This document shows positions 49,062-58,007 of a stretch of 64,000 bases of DNA, piece by piece (position 1 is the stretch's first letter; the number at the start of each line of letters is the position of its first letter). Source of the DNA: Psychromonas ingrahamii 37 (lineage in GTDB: Bacteria > Pseudomonadota > Gammaproteobacteria > Enterobacterales > Psychromonadaceae); contig NC_008709.1 in the NCBI RefSeq assembly GCF_000015285.1, positions 4,092,001-4,156,000 on the forward strand, read 5' to 3'. A program made the translations under genes and the position numbers. The notes beneath the pieces are model-generated. The model was not told the origin of the DNA, did not search any database, and saw only the letters and a program-made list of their open reading frames with translations.

Positions 49062-49982
49062 ATGGATATTTCATTTGAGCAACTCAAAAGTATGATTGTC
49101 TTTGCCCGGGTAGTAGAGCAGGGCAGTTTAAGCGCCGCGGCCAAACATATTGGTTTATCACGTGCCGTGGTGAGTTATCACATTAAAAAGCTCGAAACCC
49201 ATTTAGCCATTAAACTGCTTAATCGCTCCACGCGATCTATTACCTTAACGGAGGCGGGTTCACAATATTACCAACGCTGCAGGGTTATTGCCGAACAGGC
49301 TTCAGCTGCCCACCAGCAGATTGAAAATTTAAAAAATGAACCTGAAGGTCTGTTAAAAATAACCTGTCCGGTCAATCTGGGTCTGCAAATCATCGTCCCG
49401 GCATTAAATGCTTTTCGAAAGCTTTACCCTAAAATCGATCTGGATCTGAAACTCACCGATGAAGTGGTTAATGTTATTAAGGAGGGAATCGATCTTGCCG
49501 TTCGTGGCGCACCCTTACCAGATTCCGGTTTGCAGGCCAGTAAACTCTTCAGTCTAAGCACCTGTTTATGCGGCGCCCCCGCGTATTTTAAAAAGCATGG
49601 TTATCCAACCTCCCCTGCTCAGTTAACTGCCCATGAGTGGGTTATTTACAAACTCACATCCAGTACGATCGAGTTAAGCAAAGGTAATAGATCCTTTAGT
49701 ATTAAAGTCAAAGGGGGGATCAGTACTAATAATGCAGCAGCGCGCACCGCTTTTGTTGAAGGTGGCCATGGGTTAGGCCGTATTCCAACTTATGATGCCT
49801 GGCCAAAAATACAGGCAGGCACCTTGGAATCAATTCTTGGTGAATACCAGCTTAATGATATTGATCTTTATGGGGTATTTCCATCCGGTGGAGCAGAATC
49901 TAAAAAACTGCGCTTATTAATTGATTATTTGAAAACTTTTTTCGGTCAGTACAAGGATCTGGCTCAGGGTCTTAAATTGTAA
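49062..49982 (+). CDS. LysR-family transcriptional regulator
   Basis: A 306-residue regulator with an N-terminal winged helix (about 6-65: FARVVEQGSLSAAAKHIGLS, then LNRSTRSITLTEAG) and a type-2 periplasmic-binding-like effector domain. It is divergent from the DJ-1-like, yqhD and curA genes, the normal position for a LysR activator of that cluster. The effector could be a reactive aldehyde; this is an inference. Confidence 0.9.
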   Translation: MDISFEQLKSMIVFARVVEQGSLSAAAKHIGLSRAVVSYHIKKLETHLAIKLLNRSTRSITLTEAGSQYYQRCRVIAEQASAAHQQIENLKNEPEGLLKITCPVNLGLQIIVPALNAFRKLYPKIDLDLKLTDEVVNVIKEGIDLAVRGAPLPDSGLQASKLFSLSTCLCGAPAYFKKHGYPTSPAQLTAHEWVIYKLTSSTIELSKGNRSFSIKVKGGISTNNAAARTAFVEGGHGLGRIPTYDAWPKIQAGTLESILGEYQLNDIDLYGVFPSGGAESKKLRLLIDYLKTFFGQYKDLAQGLKL

Positions 49983-50101
49983 AGGGTGACTTATAATAAA
50001 TCCGATGCTCTTATCATTTATTATTTATTATTTGAAAAACAGTTTCAGCTATCTTTGCTTTTATCATCTATAACATTGTTACTATTTTTAGGCCTAATGA
50101 C

Positions 50102-50135
50102 AAAAAAACAGCGCTTAATCCTGCGCTGTTTTTTT
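50102..50135. terminator. Bidirectional intrinsic terminator
   Basis: The stem cagcgc / gcgctg with flanking A and T runs lies between the convergent lysR-type gene and the Lrp-type gene and can serve both. Confidence 0.85.
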
Positions 50136-50182
50136 AAGCACGATAACAGTCGAAAATATCTTTGCTAATAGAGACAGATAAC

Positions 50183-50659
50183 TCAATCGAGTGGAAATTC
50201 AGTCTTTTTGACCACTTCCCTTAATACAAAACTTGAATGTACACCAGTAACCCCTTCGAGCTTAGTTAATTGCCCTAGTAAAAATTTCTCATAATGCTGC
50301 ATATCGCGTACTACTACTTTTAATAAAAAATCAGCACTCTGCCCTGTCACAATTAAACATTCCAGTACCTCAGGTAACGTTGCAACCGCACGTTCAAATT
50401 TATCAAAACGATCCGGGGTATGGCGATCCATTGAGATACCAATCATGGCGGTCAAATTTAAGCCAAGTACCGAGGGTTTCAATAAAGTAACATGTTTATC
50501 AATGATTCCCGACTCCTCCAGACGTTTCACACGACGTGAACAAGGCGTGGGTGATAAGCCAACACGGTCGGCTAATTCCAGATTACTAATGCGTGCATTT
50601 CCCTGCATCAGCCTAAGAATATTCTTGTCAATACGGTCTAATTTAATGACTTCCTGCAT
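50183..50659 (-). CDS. Lrp/AsnC-family transcriptional regulator
   Basis: A 158-residue protein with a helix-turn-helix (about 8-60: NARISNLELADRVGLSPTPC, then RRVKRLEESGII) and a RAM ligand-binding domain containing TGQSADFLLKVVV. It is divergent from leuA, so it may sense a branched-chain amino acid and control leuA. It is shorter than global Lrp only by a few residues and differs in the helix-turn-helix, so Lrp proper is not claimed. Confidence 0.9.
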   Translation of the reverse strand: MQEVIKLDRIDKNILRLMQGNARISNLELADRVGLSPTPCSRRVKRLEESGIIDKHVTLLKPSVLGLNLTAMIGISMDRHTPDRFDKFERAVATLPEVLECLIVTGQSADFLLKVVVRDMQHYEKFLLGQLTKLEGVTGVHSSFVLREVVKKTEFPLD

Positions 50660-50780
50660 AACATTTCACCTGTGTAGAGTTTTTATCTAACAATAATATA
50701 TTATATAGTTATTTATTGCACAAAAAGTTAAAAATAAGAGTTACTTTGCAACCACTCGCTACACTATTCACTCTATAGTG

Positions 50781-50936
50781 AGTACATGGACAGCGAGCAA
50801 AGTTTCTTACCGGAAACAGGCGGTTATACCCTTACCAAGGTGCACCAACTCGCTATAAAATTAGTACATGGATAGCGAGCGAAGTTTCTTACCGGAAACG
50901 GGCGGTTAACCCCTTACCAAGGTGCACCAACTCGCA
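50781..50936 (+). promoter_or_regulatory. Tandem duplicated, foldable leader upstream of leuA
   Basis: Two 74-base copies (50781-50854 and 50863-50936) differ at about six positions. Each can close with a stem agcgag / ctcgc and holds the inner hairpin gtttcttaccggaaac and the element ccttaccaaggtgcacc. A weaker half copy (ttactttgcaaccactcgct, 50741-50760) precedes them. The leader ends 42 bases before the leuA start. I do not recognise it as a known riboswitch class. Confidence 0.6.
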
Positions 50937-50978
50937 AATTCATCTCTCCACTGCCAATGATTTACAAGGAAATGACTC

Positions 50979-52715
50979 GTGTCGAATATCAACTCTAGCT
51001 TTAACCATAAAAAATATCGCGCCTATCCATCCATTCCAAAAACCGATAGACGCTGGCCAGATCAAAGTATCAAAGCAGCACCTCTGTGGTGTAGTGTAGA
51101 TTTACGCGATGGTAATCAAGCTCTGATTGAACCTATGAGCCCAAGCCAAAAGCTTGATATGTTTAAACTGTTAGTTGATGTCGGCTTTAAAGAGATTGAA
51201 GTTGGTTTTCCCGCAGCATCGGCACCTGATTTTGATTTTGTGCGTCAATTAATTGAACAGGATTTAATTCCAGACGACGTCACTATTCAAGTATTAACCC
51301 AGGCACGCGAGCCTTTAATAGCACGCAGCTTTGCCGCTTTAAAAGGCGCAAAAAAAGCCATAGTGCACTTATATAACTCAACCTCAACGGTGCAGCGAGA
51401 ACAGGTATTTAAAAAATCGCGCGATGAAATTAAAACCCTTGCCATACAAGGTGCGCGATGGATGCAGGAATTTGCCGCCGCTCAATCCGAGACAAAGTGG
51501 TCGTTTCAATACTCGCCCGAGAGTTTTACCGGCACCGAAAGGGAGTATGCCTTAGAGGTGTGTAATGCTGTCATTAACGTTTGGCAGCCGACACCTGACA
51601 ACAAGGTAATTATTAATTTACCCTCGACGGTTGAGACATCAACGCCTAACGTCTACGCAGATCAAATTGAATGGATCTGCGACAATATCAGCCACCGCCA
51701 ATCGGTCAGCATCAGCTTACATACTCACAATGACCGCGGCTGTGGCGTCGCTGCCTCTGAGCTCGGTGTACTGGCCGGTGCTGATCGTATCGAAGGGACA
51801 TTACTTGGCAACGGTGAACGCACGGGTAATATGGATATAGTGACGATGGCGATGAATATATATAGTCAGGGCATTGATCCAAAACTCGATTTTTCCGATA
51901 TGGATCGTATTATTGCAACCATTGAGCGCTGCACACAATTAGCCGTACACCCTCGTCATCCCTACGCCGGTGAATTAGTTTTTGCAGCATTTTCTGGCAG
52001 CCATCAGGATGCGATTAACAAATGTATGGCGATTGATGCGGCGCAGCGAATAGAGAAACCAGAAACACAATGGCAAGTGGCTTATCTGCCGATTGATCCG
52101 CGCGATTTAGGGCGAACTTATCAGCAGGTTATTCGCATTAATAGCCAGTCAGGAAAAGGCGGAGTCGCCTATATACTGGAGCAGGACTACGGTATACAAA
52201 TGCCGCGCTGGATGCAGGTTGACTTTAGTCCCCATGTACAACAGCATGCCGAACGCTCAGAAAGTGAAGTTTCAGCGACTATTATTCACGATATTTTTTC
52301 CAGTACTTATTTAGCAGCACAGAAAACCGCCAGTATCGACAACTACCAGCTTAACCGTCAAAGTAACGCAGATAGTTTAGAGGCGCAGATACTCGATACT
52401 AATAACGGTGCAGTGACTATTAATGGTCAGGGTAAAGGGGTTCTGGACGCTTTTGTCAAAGGGTTAAGTGCGTCAATCGGAAGTGATATTGTCTTAATCG
52501 ATTATAGCGAGCATGCCCTGCCGAGCAAAAAAGGGGCTGAAAATGAACAGGCCGAAGCGATCGCCTATGTGCAACTTAGCGTTCAAGGCGCGCGTTACTG
52601 CGCGGCAGCCAAGTGCCACGATATAGTCACCGCTTCTTTGCAGGCAGTCCTTAATGCCGTTACCCGCAGTGGAGCTACCTGCCAGCGCAGCAAGGCAGAA
52701 TTAGCCGCAGTGTAG
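50979..52715 (+). CDS. leuA: 2-isopropylmalate synthase, long (type 2) form
   Basis: Condenses acetyl-CoA with 2-oxoisovalerate, the first step of leucine synthesis. The 578 residues match the longer LeuA type with the N-terminal YRAYPSIPKTDRRWPD. The catalytic-barrel motifs are VDLRDGNQAL (metal-binding Asp) and SLHTHNDRG (two His), and a C-terminal regulatory domain (about 430-570) is present. The start is GTG at 50979 with aagga eight bases before. An overlapping ATG at 50972 opens only eight codons. No leuBCD follows, so the operon is split. Confidence 0.93.
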   Translation: MSNINSSFNHKKYRAYPSIPKTDRRWPDQSIKAAPLWCSVDLRDGNQALIEPMSPSQKLDMFKLLVDVGFKEIEVGFPAASAPDFDFVRQLIEQDLIPDDVTIQVLTQAREPLIARSFAALKGAKKAIVHLYNSTSTVQREQVFKKSRDEIKTLAIQGARWMQEFAAAQSETKWSFQYSPESFTGTEREYALEVCNAVINVWQPTPDNKVIINLPSTVETSTPNVYADQIEWICDNISHRQSVSISLHTHNDRGCGVAASELGVLAGADRIEGTLLGNGERTGNMDIVTMAMNIYSQGIDPKLDFSDMDRIIATIERCTQLAVHPRHPYAGELVFAAFSGSHQDAINKCMAIDAAQRIEKPETQWQVAYLPIDPRDLGRTYQQVIRINSQSGKGGVAYILEQDYGIQMPRWMQVDFSPHVQQHAERSESEVSATIIHDIFSSTYLAAQKTASIDNYQLNRQSNADSLEAQILDTNNGAVTINGQGKGVLDAFVKGLSASIGSDIVLIDYSEHALPSKKGAENEQAEAIAYVQLSVQGARYCAAAKCHDIVTASLQAVLNAVTRSGATCQRSKAELAAV

Positions 52716-52741
52716 CCCTACTCTCTATGAGTTAAAATTCT

Positions 52742-52786
52742 CAAAAAAAATGAATTATTCACCCTGCAACAGGGTTGGATAATTCA
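52742..52786 (-). terminator. Intrinsic terminator downstream of parE
   Basis: A long hairpin pairs tgaattat with ataattca and accctg with cagggt. Read on the minus strand it ends in eight T residues. It lies about 100 bases after the parE stop and also separates parE from leuA. Confidence 0.8.
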
Positions 52787-52888
52787 TTTAAAGCTCAAAT
52801 ATGGTGCTCATCAACCACTTATCTACCAAGATAAGCAGGTGATAAGCACGCTCTTTTTATAGTATTAATGTGCAATGAGCGCGGGTAA

Positions 52889-54778
52889 TTAATCAACCGA
52901 TGCCATATCACCTTTATCTTCAAGCCAGACTTTACGATCTCCTGCGCGTTTTTTCGCCAGTAACATATCCATCATTTCTAACATTTCCTCAGCGCCTTCG
53001 GTCGTCAGCTGAACTAAACGGCGAGTATTAGGATCCATAGTCGTTTCACGTAACTGCAACGGGTTCATTTCACCCAAACCTTTAAAGCGCTGAACATTGA
53101 CTTTACCGCGTTTTTTCTCCGCTTCGATACGGTCTAACACCCCGTCTTTTTCTGCTTCATCCAAGGCATAATAAACCTCTTTACCTATGTCGATTCGGTA
53201 TAATGGCGGCATCGCGACAAACAGGTGTCCGGCATCAACCACGGCTCTAAAATGACGAACGAACAAGGCGCAGATAAGCGTCGCGATATGCAGACCATCG
53301 GAATCGGCATCGGCAAGGATACAGATTTTTCCATAACGTAAACCGGATAAGTCCGAGGAAGCAGGATCGATTCCTATCGCCACGGATATATTATGTATTT
53401 CTTCGGAATTTAAAATAATATCAGAGTCGTCTTCCCAGGTATTTTTGATTTTTCCCCGTAACGGCATAATAGCCTGAAACTCGCGATCCCGCGCCTGTTT
53501 TGCAGAGCCACCAGCCGAATCACCTTCAACTAAAAAAATCTCCCCACGCATGGTTTCCTGAGTCGAACAATCAGTTAATTTACCTGGAAGAGCGGGGCCT
53601 TGAGTTATTTTTTTACGGGCAATTTTTTTAGTTTTACGCGTCCGGGTCTGGGCATTATTAATGCAGAAGTCAGCCAGTAACTCAGCCTCATTAACATGCG
53701 CATTGAGCCATAAACTAAAGGCATCTTTTACTATACCGGAAACAAAAGCGACGCACTGCCTTGATGAGAGTCGTTCTTTAGTTTGTCCGGCAAACTGCGG
53801 CTCTTTGATTTTAACCGAAAGGATATAGGCACATCTATCCCAAATATCTTCCGGGCTTAATTTTAGACCGCGCGGTAGAAGGTTACGAATATCACAGAAC
53901 TCACGCATTGCATCCAGCAGTCCCTGCCTAAAACCATTAACGTGTGTGCCGCCCTGCACTGTCGGTATTAAATTTACGTAACTTTCTGATAGTGAAGGCC
54001 CGCCATCGGGTAACCACACTACCGACCACTCTGCTGTTTCACTTTTTGCTGAAAACTTGCCAGTAAAGGGCTGCGGTGGTAATAACTCGTTGTCTGCAAC
54101 AGCTTCCAGCAGGTAATCATTTAAACCATCTTGATAGCACCACTGATAGTCATTTTTATTTACTTTGTCTTTAAATTTGATGGTAAGACCCGCACATAAG
54201 ACGGCTTTGGCTTTTAACAGATGCAGTAAACGGGACACTGAAAAGCGGGCGCTGTCAAAGTAAGCGGGATCGGGATGAAAATGTACTGTCGTACCTGTAT
54301 TGCGTTTTCCACAGACTCCCGTTACGTGTAACTCCTCAACCTTTTCACCATTTTCAAAGGCAATTTCATACACTTGACCATCACGACGAATACTCACATC
54401 AACACGTTTTGATAATGCATTAACGACGGAGATCCCAACACCGTGAAGACCACCAGATATTTCGTAATTTTTACCTGAAAATTTACCCCCTGCATGTAAT
54501 TTACAGAAAATAAGCTCAACACCTGAAATACGCTCTTCAGGGTGAATATCAACCGGCATACCACGTCCATCATCAATAACTTCTAATGATTGATCCTCGT
54601 GTAAAATCACTTGGATAGTCGCCGCATGCCCCGCTAGCGCTTCATCCACACTATTGTCGATAACTTCCTGACCAAGATGATTCGGACGTGATGTGTCGGT
54701 GTACATTCCCGGACGGTGGCGAACGGGATCAAGACCGTTTAATACCTCGATCGAGTCTGAATTGTATTGGTCGCTCAT
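52889..54778 (-). CDS. parE: DNA topoisomerase IV subunit B
   Basis: ATPase subunit of topoisomerase IV, which decatenates replicated chromosomes. The 629 residues match E. coli ParE (630). The GHKL ATPase has VIDNSVDEALAGHA and DDGRGMPVD. The Toprim part has EGDSAGGSA and DADSDGLHIATL, and there is a C-terminal RFKGLGEMNP. The start codon and the first nine codons lie inside the repeat array at 54755. It is separated from yqiA by an insert, unlike E. coli. Confidence 0.97.
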   Translation of the reverse strand: MSDQYNSDSIEVLNGLDPVRHRPGMYTDTSRPNHLGQEVIDNSVDEALAGHAATIQVILHEDQSLEVIDDGRGMPVDIHPEERISGVELIFCKLHAGGKFSGKNYEISGGLHGVGISVVNALSKRVDVSIRRDGQVYEIAFENGEKVEELHVTGVCGKRNTGTTVHFHPDPAYFDSARFSVSRLLHLLKAKAVLCAGLTIKFKDKVNKNDYQWCYQDGLNDYLLEAVADNELLPPQPFTGKFSAKSETAEWSVVWLPDGGPSLSESYVNLIPTVQGGTHVNGFRQGLLDAMREFCDIRNLLPRGLKLSPEDIWDRCAYILSVKIKEPQFAGQTKERLSSRQCVAFVSGIVKDAFSLWLNAHVNEAELLADFCINNAQTRTRKTKKIARKKITQGPALPGKLTDCSTQETMRGEIFLVEGDSAGGSAKQARDREFQAIMPLRGKIKNTWEDDSDIILNSEEIHNISVAIGIDPASSDLSGLRYGKICILADADSDGLHIATLICALFVRHFRAVVDAGHLFVAMPPLYRIDIGKEVYYALDEAEKDGVLDRIEAEKKRGKVNVQRFKGLGEMNPLQLRETTMDPNTRRLVQLTTEGAEEMLEMMDMLLAKKRAGDRKVWLEDKGDMASVD

Positions 54779-55224
54779 GCTTGTACCTATATTGAAAAAA
54801 CGGGGGGATTCATTTTACCCAATTATCACTTAAAATTCATCAGCAAAATAAAGTCTGAATTGTATTGGTCGCTCATGCTTGTACTTATATTGAAAAAATG
54901 GGGGGATTCATTTTACCCAATTATCACTTAAAATTCATCAGCAAAATAAAGTCTGAATTGTATTGGTCGCTCATGCTTGTACTTATATTGAAAAAACGGG
55001 GGGGTCATTTTACCCAATTATCACTTAAAATTCATCAGCAAAATAAAATCTGAATTGTACTACTCGCTCATGCTTGTACTTATATTGAAAAAACGGGGGG
55101 GTCATTTTACCCAATTATCATCTGAAATTAATCACTAAAATAAAATCTGAATTGTACTACTCGCTCATGCTTGTACTCATATTGTAATACGCGGGGAGTT
55201 ATTTTAACCAGTAATCACCTAAAA
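54755..55224. repeat. Five tandem 97-98-bp repeats containing the parE 5' end and upstream region
   Basis: Units start at 54755, 54853, 54951, 55048 and 55145. Each holds the complement of the first parE codons (MSDQYNSD), the start codon, and about 70 bases of upstream sequence with a ccccc/ggggg run and cattttacccaattatca. Units 2 and 3 would encode a 16-residue peptide beginning MSDQYNSD. Units 4 and 5 carry a TAG at codon 4. The promoter of parE is expected within the repeats, so transcription may start from several copies. Confidence 0.9.
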
Positions 55225-55397
55225 TGAAGACCCAAACGGTTAATGGCGCGATTGCTCACTTTAAAGGTTGGGTTAATGGAAAAATGCGAGGAGTTGCGAC
55301 AAAGTATTTGCCACATTATCTAGCTTAGTTTAGGGAAAGTCACTCAAAGCTTAATTCTCAGAAAATTTTACAATTTGCATATGGAGGACAACAATAA
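55224..55397 (+). pseudogene. C-terminal remnant of an IS1595-like transposase
   Basis: The frame reads TVNGAIAHFKGWVNGKMRG, then TKYLPHYLA, then a TAG in place of the expected Trp (HYLAWFRES pattern), and ends ILQFAYGGQQ. This matches the end of ISXO2/IS1595-type transposases from memory. The rest of the element is missing. Confidence 0.6.
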
Positions 55398-55520
55398 AAT
55401 GGAACAGAGCCGAATTAAAATGGTTTAACGCTAGTGAAAACCTGTTCATGAACACCGGCCGTTTATTTCACTGCATTACCCTTAGGGTTACGAAACAGAG
55501 TATTTTAATGATTTATTTAA

Positions 55521-55817
55521 TTCAATTATTTGACAGATGTGGAGCCTCCATATATATCCAGCTATGGCTTTTTAGATGTTTCTTGAATTGATAAGTTTGG
55601 CGATTATTATAAAACGGGTAATACCAAACGTATTAATAAAGTGATCAGATTTACTATTAAAAATTATCCCAGCGGCTTTGTAATCGTAAATTCTTCCTTT
55701 GAAGAACTTGATCATAAATTTAATGCTTTTGGCATAGCTGAGTGGGTTAGGAATAAATTCAGACCAATACCTTTATACCAGACCGATATAGAAGATCTTG
55801 AAATCTCGATGATTTGA
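55521..55817 (+). pseudogene. Broken reading frame of unknown function
   Basis: A frame open on both sides of a single TGA (55584-55586) gives coding-like sequence, including DKFGDYYKTGNTKRINK and FNAFGIAEWVRNKFRP, and ends at 55817. There is no start codon of its own. I do not recognise the product. Confidence 0.4.
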
Positions 55818-55912
55818 TTGATGGAATGCGATAACAATCGGCATTCGTTCACTAATAGTCATTTTTGAATGACGGTTTCTTTTGTTAGTCCCATCAGAAA
55901 TTAATTGGTCCT

Positions 55913-56068
55913 CCCTGTGAGGGAAAATTGCACCAATCGGAAAGGGAATAACCATTTACATCTACCGCTAGAGGATTAACGCAGTTAATCGCTCGAAAGG
56001 TCATCTTGCGTCTTGCTCTGATCGAAGAGCTTGCGCCTGACAAAGCATCTTGAAGTAACATGGGTATA
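55913..56068. mobile_element. Truncated MITE-like copy
   Basis: It shares the interior caccaatcggaaagggaata and the end cttgaagtaacatgggtata with the element at 10968-11229, in the opposite orientation. Only one terminal repeat is present, and about 35 bases of unrelated sequence (cgctagaggattaacgcag...) interrupt the match. Confidence 0.6.
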
Positions 56069-56233
56069 TATAACCTCAGTTTTGATTAATACTCCAGAGT
56101 AATTAAAATAATTAGGTTACGTTTCTTATTATTCGATCATTATTTTATATAGTTCAATAAAAATAATCGCAGTAATAGCTGCTATTACTACGATTATTTA
56201 AGGTAGAAAAATTAGCACTATATCTTATAGACT

Positions 56234-57103
56234 TTATTTCACTGTTTTATAAATTGCAGCTATGTCTTCATCTGAAAAACCAGCTTTACGTGCTTGTTTG
56301 AAAGATTCATTTGTAATAGCGGCAGTCGGTAACGTTAAATTTAATTTATCACCTAAATCTACAGCTAATCTCATGTCTTTTTGCATATGTTTAAGAGGAA
56401 AGCTTGTAGTGTAATTTTCATCTAATAGCATTGGCCCTTTAACTTTAAACATAGGGTTTGCCATTGCACCTGCATCAATAATATCTAGTAACTGTTTACC
56501 ATCAAGGTTTGCTTTAAGGCCGAGTGATATTCCTTCACTGAAAATACTTAACATTCCACCCATAATCATATTGACTACAAGTTTCATTTTAGCGCCCTGA
56601 CCAACCTCACCCAAGTATGGAGACATTTTCCCCATTATTTCAAAGGCGGGTAAGGCATCATCATAAAGGGACTTATCTCCTGCTGCTAAAATAATTAAAG
56701 TGCCATCTTCCGCTGGTTTTTTTGTCCCAGAAACAGGAGCTTCTAAAAAGCGCCCGCCTGCTTTTATTATTGCTGCTGAAATAGTTTGTGAAGTCGCATC
56801 ATCAACAGTAGACATATCAATATAACTACGACCTTCACCAATGCCTGCCACTACGCCATCAGGCCCTTCAGAAATAGCTAAAGCAGCTGCAGGATCAGAA
56901 ACAATAGTAAAAGTGATATCGCATGTTTCTGCTACTTCTCTTGGTGTTTTTCCTTGATGAGCGCCCAGTGCAACCAGTTCAGTACATTTATCAACATTTC
57001 GATTCCAAACTGTTACATCTAGCCCTGCTTTAACCAAGTTTAATGCCATTGCATTACCCATAATTCCTAAGCCTATAAACCCAAATTTTTTCATAAATAT
57101 CAT
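56234..57103 (-). CDS. Beta-hydroxyacid dehydrogenase (3-hydroxyisobutyrate dehydrogenase-like / GLYR)
   Basis: A 289-residue NAD(P)-dependent reductase. The Rossmann motif GFIGLGIMGNAMALNLVKAG begins at about residue 8. The substrate loop FLEAPVSGTKKPA, the catalytic Lys in GAKMKLVVNMIMGG, and FPLKHMQKDMRLA are all present. The subgroup with SGTKKPAEDG resembles succinic-semialdehyde/glyoxylate reductases. ATG at 57094 is an alternative start. It is the only intact gene in the insert between parE and yqiA, so it may be horizontally gained. Confidence 0.88.
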   Translation of the reverse strand: MIFMKKFGFIGLGIMGNAMALNLVKAGLDVTVWNRNVDKCTELVALGAHQGKTPREVAETCDITFTIVSDPAAALAISEGPDGVVAGIGEGRSYIDMSTVDDATSQTISAAIIKAGGRFLEAPVSGTKKPAEDGTLIILAAGDKSLYDDALPAFEIMGKMSPYLGEVGQGAKMKLVVNMIMGGMLSIFSEGISLGLKANLDGKQLLDIIDAGAMANPMFKVKGPMLLDENYTTSFPLKHMQKDMRLAVDLGDKLNLTLPTAAITNESFKQARKAGFSDEDIAAIYKTVK

Positions 57104-57346
57104 TACCTTATTTTTTAACTAGTTTCTTTATTCACAGCAGACGAAAGATCTTATTGATTAATCAGCTATCTTTCGAATAAGTAGAGAGACTGCGACAAAT
57201 CAACACAGAGTGATTAGCAAATGGATAATATTTGCTGTGAAATAGTGCTACTTACACTTATGTTCAGAATTTTTCATCGCTAAGTCAGTAATACTTCAAA
57301 GTTGAATCTGCCTGGCGATTTCTATCCGCGTCAGTTGTAAAAGGTT

Positions 57347-57434
57347 ATATTGTAATACGCGGGGAGTTGTTTTGGAAAAATGGGGAAAGTTATTTTAACC
57401 GGTGACCACCTAAAATAATCACCTAAAATAATCG
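57347..57434. repeat. Dispersed copy of the parE-upstream repeat
   Basis: The sequence atattgtaatacgcggggag, then ttattttaacc and accacctaaaata, matches 55179-55224 with a 24-base expansion. It lies directly after the yqiA stop codon. Confidence 0.7.
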
Positions 57435-58007
57435 CTAAAATAAAAATTTAATAATATCAGGTAAGAAACGTTCAAAACCAATAAAACTATGATCGCCCCC
57501 CTCTTCACAGGTTATTTTACATCCCTGGAATTTATCAAAGGCTTCCTGATAATTTAAAACTTCATCCTTTTTTTGTAATAAAACCCAATATTTTTGCCGA
57601 TCACTCAACTCTTTTACCGCTAATTTTCTTAACTGCTGCAGATAGTTTTCATCTATCCGATAAGACTCTTGTGTATAAGGGTGAGTTTGCATTCCCGTGT
57701 ATTGCTGCAGTAAACAATAGGGAAGAACAGCAGGATTTATTAACACTACTTTCACCCCATATTGCTCACTCGCATTTGCTGCTAAATACCCCCCCAAGGA
57801 GCTCCCCATAACAGCGATTTCCGCACCCTTATATTGCTCAAAAACAGACTCAATCAGCGTCCACATTTTCTCAGGCTGGCAGGGGAGTTGTGGACAGAGA
57901 AAGCTTATTTCAGGGAAGTGCTCAGCTAAATAAGAAGACATTAATCGCGCTTTTAAGGATCCGGGAGAACTATGATAACCGTGTAGGGATAATAAAATTT
58001 TCTGCAT
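57435..58007 (-). CDS. yqiA: YqiA-type esterase
   Basis: A 190-residue alpha/beta-hydrolase of the YqiA family. The nucleophile elbow is MGSSLGGYLA, and the catalytic His lies in EGGDHSFIGFE near the end. It overlaps the stop of cpdA by one base, as expected for the conserved cpdA-yqiA-parE order. Confidence 0.92.
   Translation of the reverse strand: MQKILLSLHGYHSSPGSLKARLMSSYLAEHFPEISFLCPQLPCQPEKMWTLIESVFEQYKGAEIAVMGSSLGGYLAANASEQYGVKVVLINPAVLPYCLLQQYTGMQTHPYTQESYRIDENYLQQLRKLAVKELSDRQKYWVLLQKKDEVLNYQEAFDKFQGCKITCEEGGDHSFIGFERFLPDIIKFLF

Larger units (their letters stand above)
55225..57346. other. Inserted segment between parE and yqiA
   Basis: A repeat with the core atattgtaatacgcggggag occurs on both sides (55179-55224 and 57347-57417). 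Between them lie a transposase remnant, a broken reading frame, a truncated MITE-like copy and one intact dehydrogenase gene. In E. coli yqiA and parE are adjacent, so this stretch is best read as acquired. The stretches between these items (about 55400-55520, 55820-55910 and 57110-57345) show nothing I can support. Confidence 0.6.

Noticed and set aside
50972-50998. ATG eight-codon mini-frame overlapping the leuA start as a leader peptide.
   Set aside because: It contains only one leucine codon and its ATG follows the aagga site by one base, so it is unlikely to be translated.
54865-55053. 62-codon plus-strand frame in the parE repeat.
   Set aside because: Created by the tandem repeat; no ribosome site and internal self-similarity only.
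54755-55224. Possible CRISPR array or phage attachment repeats upstream of parE.
   Set aside because: Units are contiguous without unique spacers and contain the parE start codon; they are a simple tandem duplication.
56234-57103. mmsB (3-hydroxyisobutyrate dehydrogenase) assignment.
   Set aside because: The SGTKKPAEDG loop and lack of valine-degradation genes do not support that specific role; left at family level.
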